From positions 1 to 51,704 of the forward strand of contig JAUMXR010000003.1 of assembly GCA_030528995.1 (NCBI GenBank): 51,704 bases of DNA, in the 5' to 3' direction. Source of the DNA: Candidatus Saccharimonadota bacterium. GTDB taxonomy: Bacteria > Patescibacteriota > Saccharimonadia > Saccharimonadales > Saccharimonadaceae. The notes beneath the pieces were generated by a model, which was given only the letters and a program-made list of their open reading frames with translations, had not been told where the DNA came from and did not search any database. The position numbers and the translations under genes were made by a program. Shown piece after piece: positions 1 through 7,934 of this stretch. The number at the start of each line of letters is the position of its first letter. The first letter of the stretch is position 1.

Positions 1-1060
1 ATTTACCATCAGCGAGTTTAGCCACAGCATAGGTTTCGCCGTCACGCTGGTCGGTAAGAGCAGTGACAGCTCCAGATGCCATAGTAGAGCAACCCGTCCA
101 GCCTTGAAGATTACCAGCAGATTTAATCCAGCTAGCATAGAGGGATAGGCCATTGTTGGTACCTGTATATTGTCCTGCGGTGAAGGTGATATATTCCTGT
201 GGGCCAAGGTAACCTGTTGTGTCAGAGTAGTCGTAGGTGGTGCTCCAACCTGCGAAGCCGTAACCGGCGCGGCTGAAGTTGGATGCGAGGAGAGTGGCAG
301 AAGTGGCGGAGGCTGAGATGGATTGGCAGCCCATAGTGCCTTCTACATTGCCGCCATTGGGATAGTAACGGATACAGCCTGCTTCGGTGGTTTGGGGCTG
401 CAAAGGCACTTCATTAGCTGGGTGAACGAGGGTGTATTTGACTTGGCCAGAGTAGGTGCCGGCAGGTTGGGTTTTAGATATGAAGGCAGCGTAGGTAGTA
501 GTGAGTTTAACTCCACCAGTATTTGCGGTCATATCCGTAGCAGAGTTCTTATGGGCAGCTTTAGTGTATTCTGCTGGTACATTATGGTAATCACCAAAGC
601 CATTATCAAGTGAGAAAGCATTGGTCCCTGTGGTATCACCAGAATCCTGAGTGATAGCTAGTTTCATCGCCCAGTTAGATGTGTTCCCATTTTCAGCTGT
701 TCCAGTCGCAATATCATAAGTATTCCCAAGTGTAGAGTTTGTTAATACATTCTTGCCAAATTCATCATCAGTATATCCAATAGTATATATAGCAAATCCC
801 TCATTATCATTACAGAAAGCATGAAGTGTAGTAGTACCAATATTTGGTGTATATGTATTATTGTTTATATTTGCAGTATGACTATTCATGCCAGTACCGG
901 ACATAGTACAAGATGTTGGGACTGTAATATTAACTTGATCTACTACGTCGGTATTATCAGCATTTGCTTTATTGGATATTAAAAAGGCTCCAGTGAGGAT
1001 GGTCAGCCCAACTATTCCAACGGGAGCAATGAGCGTTTTATTATAATTACGACTTGTCAT
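1..1060 (-). CDS. Secreted InlB-repeat/FISUMP surface protein, 3' end cut by the window
   Basis: This is the first 353 codons of a secreted protein; the C-terminus lies beyond base 1. The ATG at 1058-1060 is followed by a signal peptide ending near residue 33 (..SNKANA-D), a beta-rich N-terminal region with sparse cysteines, an InlB/Listeria-Bacteroides-type repeat (GYGFAGWSTTYDYSD) and the beginning of a FISUMP domain (LTDQRDGETYAVAKLADGK). It is a paralogue of the next two genes and closest to the one at 1549-3369 (shared NEVPLQPQTTEAGCIRYYPNGG), but its first 20 residues differ from theirs. No Shine-Dalgarno sequence is present; an extended -10 box sits 6 nt before the ATG. Role is inferred as adhesion or host contact; no enzymatic motif is visible. 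Confidence 0.8.
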   Translation of the reverse strand, partial: MTSRNYNKTLIAPVGIVGLTILTGAFLISNKANADNTDVVDQVNITVPTSCTMSGTGMNSHTANINNNTYTPNIGTTTLHAFCNDNEGFAIYTIGYTDDEFGKNVLTNSTLGNTYDIATGTAENGNTSNWAMKLAITQDSGDTTGTNAFSLDNGFGDYHNVPAEYTKAAHKNSATDMTANTGGVKLTTTYAAFISKTQPAGTYSGQVKYTLVHPANEVPLQPQTTEAGCIRYYPNGGNVEGTMGCQSISASATSATLLASNFSRAGYGFAGWSTTYDYSDTTGYLGPQEYITFTAGQYTGTNNGLSLYASWIKSAGNLQGWTGCSTMASGAVTALTDQRDGETYAVAKLADGK

Positions 1061-1066
1061 AATAAT

Positions 1067-1074
1067 ATTATAAC
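1067..1074 (-). promoter_or_regulatory. Extended -10 promoter giving a leaderless start
   Basis: On the minus strand TGT-TATAAT ends 6 nt before the ATG at 1060, which places the start codon at or next to +1. No good -35 box is visible. Confidence 0.6.
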
Positions 1075-1151
1075 ACAAGAATTATAAATCATAGCCATAT
1101 ATTCATTTAGAACTGACAATACTTCTGTTATTTTATCAGAACACACCCTTC

Positions 1152-1197
1152 TTACACGGCAAATCCAGTTTCCCGTGTAATTTACACGGCAAATCCA
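1152..1197. repeat. Pair of 16-bp direct repeats, with an inverted copy at 1435-1446
   Basis: TTACACGGCAAATCCA occurs at 1152-1167 and 1182-1197, exactly 30 bp apart. CCGTGTAA at 1173-1180 forms a palindrome with the second copy, and TTTGCCGTGTAA at 1435-1446 is the reverse complement of the 12-bp core. Function unknown; a protein-binding or recombination site is possible. Confidence 0.6.
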
Positions 1198-1280
1198 AAG
1201 CTCAGTTAACTCTTAAAATTGAGCGCTAATCACAAGCATAAGCGTTTTACGCTCCCAAGAGCGCGGTAGAAAAATCAAAC

Positions 1281-1308
1281 AATCACCCCTATTTTAGGGG
1301 ATTTTTTA
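1281..1308 (+). terminator. Terminator-like hairpin with T tract, no gene upstream
   Basis: Stem CCCCTA/TAGGGG (1286-1291, 1295-1300) is followed by ATTTTTT, the form of a plus-strand intrinsic terminator. No plus-strand gene precedes it, so it may end an unrecognised short RNA, or act weakly for minus-strand transcripts. Confidence 0.4.
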
Positions 1309-1470
1309 TTAATTAAAATTCGGTTTACATAGTTTTAGCCACCCCAATATAAATGAAACTCTTAAAACCGTTCACTAATTCCCCCAGGGAGTGCAAAAAT
1401 ACAAAAAATACACACCCCGTGTGCATTTTCTTAATTTGCCGTGTAAAAACAATTCCGCCGCAGAGCAGCG

Positions 1471-1521
1471 GCCCTGCTTAAGTTATTTTGCTACGCAAAA
1501 TCCTTAAGCTATTCCTAGGGC
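1471..1521. repeat. Long inverted repeat just downstream of the 1549-3369 gene
   Basis: Nested arms GCCCT/AGGGC, GCTTAAG (1476-1482)/CTTAAGC (1503-1509) and ATTTTGC (1485-1491)/GCAAAAT (1495-1501) close on a 3-nt loop. It lies 28 bp beyond the stop codon. It lacks a clear U tract on the minus strand, so it may be a cruciform or a recombination-associated hairpin rather than a plain terminator. Confidence 0.6.
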
Positions 1522-1548
1522 TCGTGGAACGACACGAACAGCGGAACG

Positions 1549-3369
1549 CTACACGCTGGACACGACGCAACGAACTGCCCCCCCGTAATACTTGTAGTCC
1601 GTGCCCGGGCCGACGAAGGACGAACCCAGGTCCAGGCTGTAGGCGTGGTAGCTAGAGAATGCCGTAGACGACCAGAAGAGGCCGCCCGTGCCGCGAATGT
1701 ACACAGAACCGCTGTCGACGTAGCCGGGATAAACGGTATTGACTGGGTATTTGCGCCAGCGGAGAGAAGCTTCTGCGGAGAATTGGTCTGTTCCAGTGCC
1801 TCCCATTTTACGGTCTAAGTAGGAGAAGCCTGGGACTTTGTTGGCTGGGTCGGAGGCGCCTTGGTCTATGTTGCCAGTGCTGGTACTGCCTAGTGGGAGC
1901 TTCCAACCAGTAGGGCAGATGGAGGTGGTGTTGTGATCACCGCTGGTATAGTCAGTGGTATCGGCGATGGCAGCAGTCCAAGTGTAGTAGTTGCCGTAGC
2001 TGTACATACTAGCGTTTGAGGTGGTGTTGGTGGCATCATTTGTGGTTGGGTTTTGTGGGCGGTCAGAAGCTGTGGTTGGAGTGTTGATATTATTATATCT
2101 TGGCATACGGTAGGCGGTGTTACTGGTACCTATGTTGATAGTATCATTAGCTCCATCGTTGCTATATAGTGAGTTGGCTGAATATGTGTCACTAAACTTG
2201 TCTGGAGTTTCTCGGTCAGCGAGACCAGCGAATTGACCACCGTAACCTTGGGAGAGGGTGCCGTCAGAGTTGTGTTCTGCAGTGCTTTCTAGGCGGAGGT
2301 TTTCTATCATCCAACACTGTCCATCCGCCAGTTTGGCGATGGCGTAGGTTTCACCGTCACGCTGGTCGGTGAGAGCAGTAACGATACCACTTTGTAAGCT
2401 AGGGCATCCAGTCCAACCTTGGAGATTACCAGCTGATTTAATCCAGTGAGCGTAGAGGGATAGACCATTGTTGCTGCCGGTGTATTGTCCTGCGGTGAAG
2501 GCGATGTCTTCCTGTGGGCCAAGGAAACCAGTGGAATCAGAATAGTCGTAGGTGGTACTCCAGCCGGCGAAGCCGTAACCTTCACGGCTGAAGTTTGATG
2601 CGAGGAGAGTGGCAGAAGTGGCAGAGGTTGAGATGCTTTGACATCCCATGGTGCCTACTACATTGCCACCATTTGGATAATAGCGGATACAACCGGCTTC
2701 AGTGGTTTGGGGCTGCAAAGGCACTTCGTTAGCTGGGTGGACCAGTGTGTATTTGACTCGTCCGTGATAAGAACCAGCTGGCTGAGTGGGGGAAGTGAAA
2801 ATGGCATAGGTCGAGGTGAGCTTCACCCCACCAGTGACTGGCGTCATGTCGGTAGAGACATTCTTGTGGGCGACTTTGGTAAATGTGCTTGGTACCGTGC
2901 GGTAGTCGCCAAAACCATTATCCAACGTAAAGACGTTATCGCCGGTCACATCGCCGCTATCCTGGGTGAGATTTAGTTTCATCGCCCAGTTACTAGTGGC
3001 GCCACCCGTGGCAGTACCAGTTACAATATCGTAAGTAGCACCAAGCGAAGCATCGGTGAGAACATTTTTACCATCTTCATCATCGGTGAAACCAATAGCA
3101 TAGATGGCAAAGCCGGCATTATCATTACAAAAAGCGCTAATAGTAGAAGTGCCGATATCTGGGATATAAACACTGCCACCGGTGCTGGCGTTGTGCGTTT
3201 CGGTGCCGGTAGCACCTAAAGTGCAGGTAGGTAGAACGTCAAGAATTACAGTTTCACTTGAATCGGCAGCTTGAACCGTCGTTGATGACAAGACCGCGCC
3301 CGTCAGGATTGTCAAGGTCGCAGTTAAAGTTGATATTATTAATGTATTTGGTACCACACTTTTACTCAT
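1549..3369 (-). CDS. Secreted InlB-repeat/FISUMP surface protein with unusual 3' end
   Basis: A 606-aa exported protein. Residues 1-35 form a signal peptide (MSKSVVPNTLIISTLTATLT.., cleavage near VQAA-D). Residues 40-225 are a beta-rich domain with paired cysteines, 262-310 an InlB/Listeria-Bacteroides repeat, and 335-606 a FISUMP domain (GQCWMIENLRLE, GWKLPLG, GLFWSST, GGAVRCV). No membrane anchor follows. Likely a secreted binding protein; ligand unknown. The last 61 codons (1552-1734) are GC-rich, have no Asn codon and end mostly in C, unlike the rest of the gene and unlike its neighbour paralogue (see findings). A run of seven C (1578-1584) lies in this segment. The start is leaderless: TATATA ends 6 nt before the ATG. 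Confidence 0.85.
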   Translation of the reverse strand: MSKSVVPNTLIISTLTATLTILTGAVLSSTTVQAADSSETVILDVLPTCTLGATGTETHNASTGGSVYIPDIGTSTISAFCNDNAGFAIYAIGFTDDEDGKNVLTDASLGATYDIVTGTATGGATSNWAMKLNLTQDSGDVTGDNVFTLDNGFGDYRTVPSTFTKVAHKNVSTDMTPVTGGVKLTSTYAIFTSPTQPAGSYHGRVKYTLVHPANEVPLQPQTTEAGCIRYYPNGGNVVGTMGCQSISTSATSATLLASNFSREGYGFAGWSTTYDYSDSTGFLGPQEDIAFTAGQYTGSNNGLSLYAHWIKSAGNLQGWTGCPSLQSGIVTALTDQRDGETYAIAKLADGQCWMIENLRLESTAEHNSDGTLSQGYGGQFAGLADRETPDKFSDTYSANSLYSNDGANDTINIGTSNTAYRMPRYNNINTPTTASDRPQNPTTNDATNTTSNASMYSYGNYYTWTAAIADTTDYTSGDHNTTSICPTGWKLPLGSTSTGNIDQGASDPANKVPGFSYLDRKMGGTGTDQFSAEASLRWRKYPVNTVYPGYVDSGSVYIRGTGGLFWSSTAFSSYHAYSLDLGSSFVGPGTDYKYYGGAVRCVVSSV

Positions 3370-3407
3370 ATTTTATATATAGCATAATCGGAAATGCGTG
3401 TAAAGAC
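3316..3407. repeat. 92-bp repeat covering promoter and signal-peptide start (copy 1)
   Basis: Matches 5152-5243 with one mismatch that I can see (position 3397). It includes the -35, -10, start codon and first 18 codons, so the two paralogues share expression signals through recent duplication or gene conversion. Confidence 0.8.
3376..3404 (-). promoter_or_regulatory. Promoter of the 1549-3369 gene
   Basis: Minus strand: TTTACA (3399-3404), 17-bp spacer, TATATA (3376-3381), then 6 nt to the ATG. The same promoter precedes the paralogue at 5205. Confidence 0.65.
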
Positions 3408-3417
3408 CAAAGTGAAC

Positions 3418-5205
3418 TTAATTAGAAGACAACATACATCGGATGGAGCGACCGACATACTTATTGCTGGTACCAGTACCCGGATAGATATAGGAACTAC
3501 CAAAATTCAGATTGCCTGCCCAGTTATTAGAATAAACCGTAGAAGTCCAAAATCCACCGAGAGTGCCTCTATCTCCAGCGATATATCCAGAGAAAACAAA
3601 GTTGTTTGGATACTTACGCCAGTTAAGAAGAGAGGCCCCAGTAGCCGATTGGTTTGCTCCTGTCCCGCCCAATTTGCGGTCCAGGTAGGAGAAACTCCCT
3701 ACCCTGTTTGCCGGGTCACTTGCGCCTTGTTCTATATTGCCAGTACTAGTTTCACCTAGTGGAAGTCGCCAACCACTTGGACATATCGAGGTGGAACCAT
3801 GATCGCCAGTATTGTATTGATTTGTGTCTGCTATAGCGGCAGACCAAGTATAATAGTTGCCATAGCTATAGATATATTGACTATTTGTGGTGTCAGTAGC
3901 CCTAGCAGAAGTGTTCTGATTATTGTAGCGTGGGAAGCGAAAGGCAGCATTTGTGGAGCCAATGTTTATGGTATTGTTGGAGCCATCTATGCTATATAAA
4001 CTGTTGGCGGTGGTGTAGGACGCAGTTGCGGCCCATGGTTCTTCCGGGTCAGCTAGGCCAGAGAAATTACCGTATTCAGCAGATGTAGCATATCCCTGAG
4101 CAAGGCTACCATCCGTGTTACCGATTGCAGTATTGTCTAGCCTGAGATTCTCAATCATCCAACAATTACCATCAGCCAGTTTAGCTACGGCGTAGGTATT
4201 ATTGTCGCGTTGGTCGGTAAGGGCAGTAACTGCACCCTCAGCTAGTGTGCTACAACCGGTCCAGCCCTGGATACTGCCAGCTGATGGGACCCAATAGGCG
4301 TAGAGGGAGAGACCATTGGTTGTAGTATCTGCTGGGGTAGTGATGGTCTCATTTGGACCATAAAATCCGGTTGGGTCAGAATAATCAAAAGTTGTGCTCC
4401 AACCAGCGAAGCCATAACCTTGACGGCTAAAGTTAGAAGGATACAATGTAACGGAGGCATTGTCGCCCGCCGTTTGGTCTGCTATAGTACCGACGGCTAT
4501 GCCACTATTGGAATGGTATACAATCTTGCCCGGCTTTGCAGGTTGTGGTTGTAATGGGACCTCATTGCTCGGTTGAACTAATGTGTATTTAACTTTTCCA
4601 ATGTAGGTGCCGGCAGGCTGAGTAGCAGAAGCGAAGACAGCATAAGTGGAAGTAAGTTTGACCCCACCAGTCGTTGGTGTCATATCGGTGGAAGTATTCT
4701 TGTGGGCGACCTTAGTATAGACGCTTGGAACTGAACTATAACTGCCAAAGCCATTATCTAGTGTGAAAGCATTCGTGCCGGCAGTATCACCACTGTCTTG
4801 GGTGAGGTTAAGTTTCATTGCCCAGTTACTAGTAGCCCCTTCCGTGGCAGTACCCGTGACAATATCATAAGAGCTGCCAAGGGATGAGTCAGTGAGGACG
4901 GTTTTGCCATATTCATCATCCGTATAACCGATAGCATAGATAGAAAAACCGCTATTATCATTACAATATGCATGAAGAGTAGTACTACCAATATCTGGGA
5001 TATAGTCGTTGCCTTGCGTGGTGGCAGTATGGGATTCGGTGCCAGAACCGCTCAAAGTACAAGAAGCGAGAATGGTTAAGTTGATATCGTCTATCGCATT
5101 GTCAGCGCGGACTGTGGCAGATGATAAAGCGGCACCGGCGAGAAGCGTGAGGGTCGCAGTTAAAGTTGATATTATTAATGTATTTGGTACCACACTTTTA
5201 CTCAT
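3418..5205 (-). CDS. Secreted InlB-repeat/FISUMP surface protein
   Basis: A 595-aa paralogue of the adjacent gene with the same plan: signal peptide (residues 1-34), beta-rich region with NWAMKLNLTQDSGD and GGVKLTSTYAVF motifs, InlB repeat at about 255-300, and a FISUMP domain from about 325 to the end (NCWMIENLRLD, GWRLPLG, GGFWTSTVYSNNW, RSIRCMLSSN). The C-terminal segment keeps Asn codons (SNNWAGNLNFG) where the neighbour has Ser, Tyr and Asp. It ends 48 bp before the next gene's start, and its first 18 codons plus promoter are almost identical to that gene's. Probable role: extracellular binding or adhesion. Expression should be leaderless. Confidence 0.85.
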   Translation of the reverse strand: MSKSVVPNTLIISTLTATLTLLAGAALSSATVRADNAIDDINLTILASCTLSGSGTESHTATTQGNDYIPDIGSTTLHAYCNDNSGFSIYAIGYTDDEYGKTVLTDSSLGSSYDIVTGTATEGATSNWAMKLNLTQDSGDTAGTNAFTLDNGFGSYSSVPSVYTKVAHKNTSTDMTPTTGGVKLTSTYAVFASATQPAGTYIGKVKYTLVQPSNEVPLQPQPAKPGKIVYHSNSGIAVGTIADQTAGDNASVTLYPSNFSRQGYGFAGWSTTFDYSDPTGFYGPNETITTPADTTTNGLSLYAYWVPSAGSIQGWTGCSTLAEGAVTALTDQRDNNTYAVAKLADGNCWMIENLRLDNTAIGNTDGSLAQGYATSAEYGNFSGLADPEEPWAATASYTTANSLYSIDGSNNTINIGSTNAAFRFPRYNNQNTSARATDTTNSQYIYSYGNYYTWSAAIADTNQYNTGDHGSTSICPSGWRLPLGETSTGNIEQGASDPANRVGSFSYLDRKLGGTGANQSATGASLLNWRKYPNNFVFSGYIAGDRGTLGGFWTSTVYSNNWAGNLNFGSSYIYPGTGTSNKYVGRSIRCMLSSN

Positions 5206-5243
5206 ATTTTATATATAGCATAATCGGAAATGTGTGTAAAGAC
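5152..5243. repeat. 92-bp repeat covering promoter and signal-peptide start (copy 2)
   Basis: Second copy of the repeat at 3316-3407, at the head of the 3418-5205 gene. Confidence 0.8.
5212..5240 (-). promoter_or_regulatory. Promoter of the 3418-5205 gene
   Basis: Minus strand: TTTACA (5235-5240), 17-bp spacer, TATATA (5212-5217), 6 nt to the ATG. It lies between this gene and the enolase stop codon. Confidence 0.65.
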
Positions 5244-5248
5244 TTTTT

Positions 5249-6529
5249 TTAGAATGGGTCGGTTAGTCCGAGGCGAGAGTTGGTATCCGCAATGCGGATT
5301 AACTCATTGTATTTAGCAATACGTTCGCTGCGGGAGAGGGAACCAGTCTTGATTTGACCAGTACCAAGTCCGACAGCGAGATGGGCGATGGTGATATCTT
5401 CGGTTTCGCCAGAGCGGTGTGACATGACAGTGCGGTAGCCGGCTTTCTTGGCGGTCAAGACAGCATCAATAGTTTCGGACAAAGTGCCAATTTGATTCGG
5501 CTTGATTAGAATCGCATTGGCAACGCCAGATTCGATACCTTTCTTTAGCAATTTTGTGTTGGTCACAAACAAATCGTCACCTACGAGTTGAATGCGATTG
5601 CCTAGTCGCTCGGTCATGATTTTCCAGTTTGCCCAATCGTTTTCGGCGAGACCATCTTCGATAGAAACCACGGGATAATTGTCGATAATCCAAGTGTACC
5701 AGTTGATGAGATCGTCGGCGGATTTCCAATCGCCGTTGGTTTTGAGGACATAATGGTCGTGATCGTAAAATTCGGATGCAGCAATATCCATCGCGATAGC
5801 AATATCTGTACCAAATTTAAGGCCGGCACGTTCGACAGCTAGTTTGATGCATTCGAGCGGCTCATTGTTGCCGTCACGGACTTTGGGAGCATAACCACCC
5901 TCATCTCCGACTGTGGTAGGATAATCGCGTTCTTTTAGAATATCTTTGAGCGCGTGAAAAACCTCTGCGCCATAACGTACGGCTTCAGCAATATTACCAG
6001 CGCCACGCGGAATAATCATGTATTCTTGAAAATCAGTGGCCCAAGAGGCATGCTCGCCGCCATTCATGACGTTCATCATTGGCATCGGAATAGACATAGA
6101 GGCTTCCGTGCCAGCTAACTCGGCAATATAACGATAAAGTGGCATTCTGAAAGCGCGAGCGTTAGCTTTGGCGTTGGCGAGTGAAACCGCGAGGATGGCA
6201 TTGGCACCAAGATTGGTTTTGTTTTCGGTGCCGTCAAGTTCGAGCATCATTTGGTCGACCATTTTGGGGTCCGAAGTGTTATCGACTAAAATATCACGAA
6301 TTTTGGAATTAACGTTCCAGACGGCCTTCAAAACGCCTTTGCCGCCGTAGCGAGTCTTGTCGCCATCACGGAGCTCTAAGGCTTCGCCAGAGCCGGTCGA
6401 AGCGCCCGATGGCACAATGGCGCGGCCGAAGCCGCCATTATCAAGATAAACCTCCGCCTCCACGGTGGGGTTACCACGAGAATCTAATACTTGTCTTGCT
6501 TTGATGTTTGTAATTATGCTATTTTCCAT
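5249..6529 (-). CDS. eno: Enolase (phosphopyruvate hydratase)
   Basis: Converts 2-phosphoglycerate to phosphoenolpyruvate in lower glycolysis. The product of 426 aa has the usual family length and motifs: ARQVLDSRGNPTVE near the N-terminus, MNVMNGGEHA, TVGDEGGYAP, SIEDGLAENDW, QLVGDDLFVTN with metal ligands, LIKPNQIGT and the SHRSGETED/KTGSLSRSERIAKYN C-terminal signature. A longer frame begins at 6547, but its extra codons (MVYNNN) are the promoter -10 box read as protein. The ATG at 6527-6529 gives the family N-terminus (MENSIITNIKARQ). It is transcribed alone, away from the 6604 gene, and no other glycolytic gene is adjacent. Confidence 0.97.
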   Translation of the reverse strand: MENSIITNIKARQVLDSRGNPTVEAEVYLDNGGFGRAIVPSGASTGSGEALELRDGDKTRYGGKGVLKAVWNVNSKIRDILVDNTSDPKMVDQMMLELDGTENKTNLGANAILAVSLANAKANARAFRMPLYRYIAELAGTEASMSIPMPMMNVMNGGEHASWATDFQEYMIIPRGAGNIAEAVRYGAEVFHALKDILKERDYPTTVGDEGGYAPKVRDGNNEPLECIKLAVERAGLKFGTDIAIAMDIAASEFYDHDHYVLKTNGDWKSADDLINWYTWIIDNYPVVSIEDGLAENDWANWKIMTERLGNRIQLVGDDLFVTNTKLLKKGIESGVANAILIKPNQIGTLSETIDAVLTAKKAGYRTVMSHRSGETEDITIAHLAVGLGTGQIKTGSLSRSERIAKYNELIRIADTNSRLGLTDPF

Positions 6530-6535
6530 ATTATT

Positions 6536-6543
6536 ATTATATA
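6536..6543 (-). promoter_or_regulatory. Extended -10 promoter of eno, leaderless
   Basis: Minus strand TGG-TATAAT; the hexamer (6536-6541) ends 6 nt before the ATG at 6529. No SD is present. Confidence 0.65.
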
Positions 6544-6561
6544 CCAAAAAAATGAAACTTA

Positions 6562-6570
6562 TGCTAAAAT
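6562..6570 (+). promoter_or_regulatory. Extended -10 promoter of the 6604 gene
   Basis: TGC-TAAAAT (hexamer 6565-6570), followed by a leader of about 27 nt with AAAGGAG. It is divergent from, and close to, the eno promoter. Confidence 0.5.
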
Positions 6571-6603
6571 GATTTTAAGGTTTATAAAATAAAGGAGTTA
6601 TTT

Positions 6604-7881
6604 ATGGATGGAAACTCAGGGGCAACCCCTAATCCACTTAGCGCAGCACCGGATACGGGTCCTGCGCCAGCACCAACACAACCAACGCCGGCTGCGGAGC
6701 CGGCCGTAGCACCAGCCACTAGTGAGGCTATGACTCAGAGTGTGCCGGTAGAATCTTTAGATCCGAACGGCCGTCCGATGGAGAAAGTGGCGCCAGCTAC
6801 TGCTCCGGCTAAGAAGAAGACTGGACTGATTGTCGGTATCATTATTGGTGCCGTAGTATTAATTGGCGGTATCATCGCAGCGGTGCTTTTGATGATGAAT
6901 ATGAACAAAGGTGATGCTGTGGCGCAGGCAATGTCAAAAATCATGGGTGGCAATGCTCCCGCAAATGTAGCGATTGACGGCGATATTACCGTCCTCGTTA
7001 ATACCGAGGGTTCACCCATCAAGCGCGTGAATATTGATTTGGATTCCGACATCATCACCGGTTCGATGATTAATACTTCATCGGCGGTGCTCAACTTCAC
7101 CACGAATGATAATAAAGATTTTTCGGTGGAATTTGATGAAGTTTATGCCGCCAATGGTGATTTGTATTTCAAGATTGATGGTATTACTGCGGTCTTGGAA
7201 GATTCGGATTTGATTGAAATACTGTCTAATGGCGCACTAACCAGCAATACTGCCGCCGGCATCATTGATGTGTTCGAAGTAGTAGACGGAGTATGGCTAA
7301 AGATTTCGACCGAAGAGATGAATGCCCTCGGTGGCTCTTTCGTTTCGCAAGACAGTCCTTTGACTTGTGTGACAAATTTGGTGACAGATTTGAACAAGAA
7401 CAGCAATTCGACGGCCGAGTTATATAATAAATACCCGTTTGTGACTTCCACTACAGAAAATGTGGTAATCCCTGGCAAGCAAGGCCCAGTCTATCAGGTG
7501 AGTTTGGATAGTAAGAATTTTGCCGACTTTGCGAATTCATCCATCAATTCTGACGTGATGAGGAGAGCTTATGAATGTATGGGCTACGAGGACAATGTAG
7601 CAGTTGACGAAGCCGAGATTGAAAAGATGGTTGCTGCGATGCCAAAAGTTTACGTAGAAGTGAACGGCAACAACGACTTTACGAGACTATATCTCGAAAG
7701 CGATGTTAGTGAAGGTGCAGCTACCGCGACGATTGATTTGGGCTTTAGCTACCCAACCAATGTCAATGTCTCAGAGCCAGTAAACTACACGGATTTCTCA
7801 AAAGTTATCACGCAAATTATGTCTGGATTTTATAACATCGATGGGAATGGCAACGGAACGGTGAAAGTGAATAACAAATAG
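6604..7881 (+). CDS. Single-pass membrane protein with Pro/Ala-rich cytoplasmic tail
   Basis: Unrecognised 425-aa protein. Residues 1-70 are a disordered Pro/Ala/Thr-rich segment ending in a KKK stretch, 73-97 form one transmembrane helix (TGLIVGIIIGAVVLIGGIIA), and 105-425 are an extracellular domain rich in Asp/Asn and beta-strand-like segments with two cysteines (about residues 257 and 325) that could pair. The positive-inside rule puts the N-terminus in the cytoplasm. A good Shine-Dalgarno (AAAGGAG) lies 7 nt before the ATG. The layout resembles small-domain envelope proteins common in CPR bacteria. No catalytic motif is visible, and the function is unknown. Confidence 0.8.
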   Translation: MDGNSGATPNPLSAAPDTGPAPAPTQPTPAAEPAVAPATSEAMTQSVPVESLDPNGRPMEKVAPATAPAKKKTGLIVGIIIGAVVLIGGIIAAVLLMMNMNKGDAVAQAMSKIMGGNAPANVAIDGDITVLVNTEGSPIKRVNIDLDSDIITGSMINTSSAVLNFTTNDNKDFSVEFDEVYAANGDLYFKIDGITAVLEDSDLIEILSNGALTSNTAAGIIDVFEVVDGVWLKISTEEMNALGGSFVSQDSPLTCVTNLVTDLNKNSNSTAELYNKYPFVTSTTENVVIPGKQGPVYQVSLDSKNFADFANSSINSDVMRRAYECMGYEDNVAVDEAEIEKMVAAMPKVYVEVNGNNDFTRLYLESDVSEGAATATIDLGFSYPTNVNVSEPVNYTDFSKVITQIMSGFYNIDGNGNGTVKVNNK

Positions 7882-7899
7882 ATTTTGTCAGAGGTTTAC

Positions 7900-7928
7900 T
7901 TGACTTTTTGGCATAAGTGTGATATAAT
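7900..7928 (+). promoter_or_regulatory. Promoter of uvrC, leaderless
   Basis: TTGACT (7900-7905), 17-bp spacer, TATAAT (7923-7928) with an upstream TG, then exactly 6 nt to the ATG at 7935. Confidence 0.75.
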
Positions 7929-7934
7929 TAAAGT

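Larger units (their letters stand above)
1061..1548. other. 488-bp non-coding region with repeats and hairpins
   Basis: This is the only long gene-free stretch in the window. It holds three copies of TTACACGGCAAA (1152 and 1182 direct, 1435-1446 inverted), a half copy CCGTGTAA at 1173, a terminator-like hairpin at 1281-1308, a cluster of GAGCGC/AGCGTTTTACGCT words at 1220-1264 that can fold, and a long inverted repeat at 1471-1521. No convincing coding frame, tRNA or known RNA family is seen. A small plus-strand RNA ending at about 1307 is possible but not shown. Confidence 0.55.

Noticed and set aside
1061-1548. CRISPR array
   Set aside because: Only two or three short repeats with unequal spacing and mixed orientation; no cas gene in the window.
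1061-1548. DGR template repeat in the gap beside the suspected variable region
   Set aside because: I see no stretch resembling 1552-1734 with Asn (AAC) codons here, and no reverse transcriptase frame in the window; the DGR idea therefore rests on the variable-region pattern alone.
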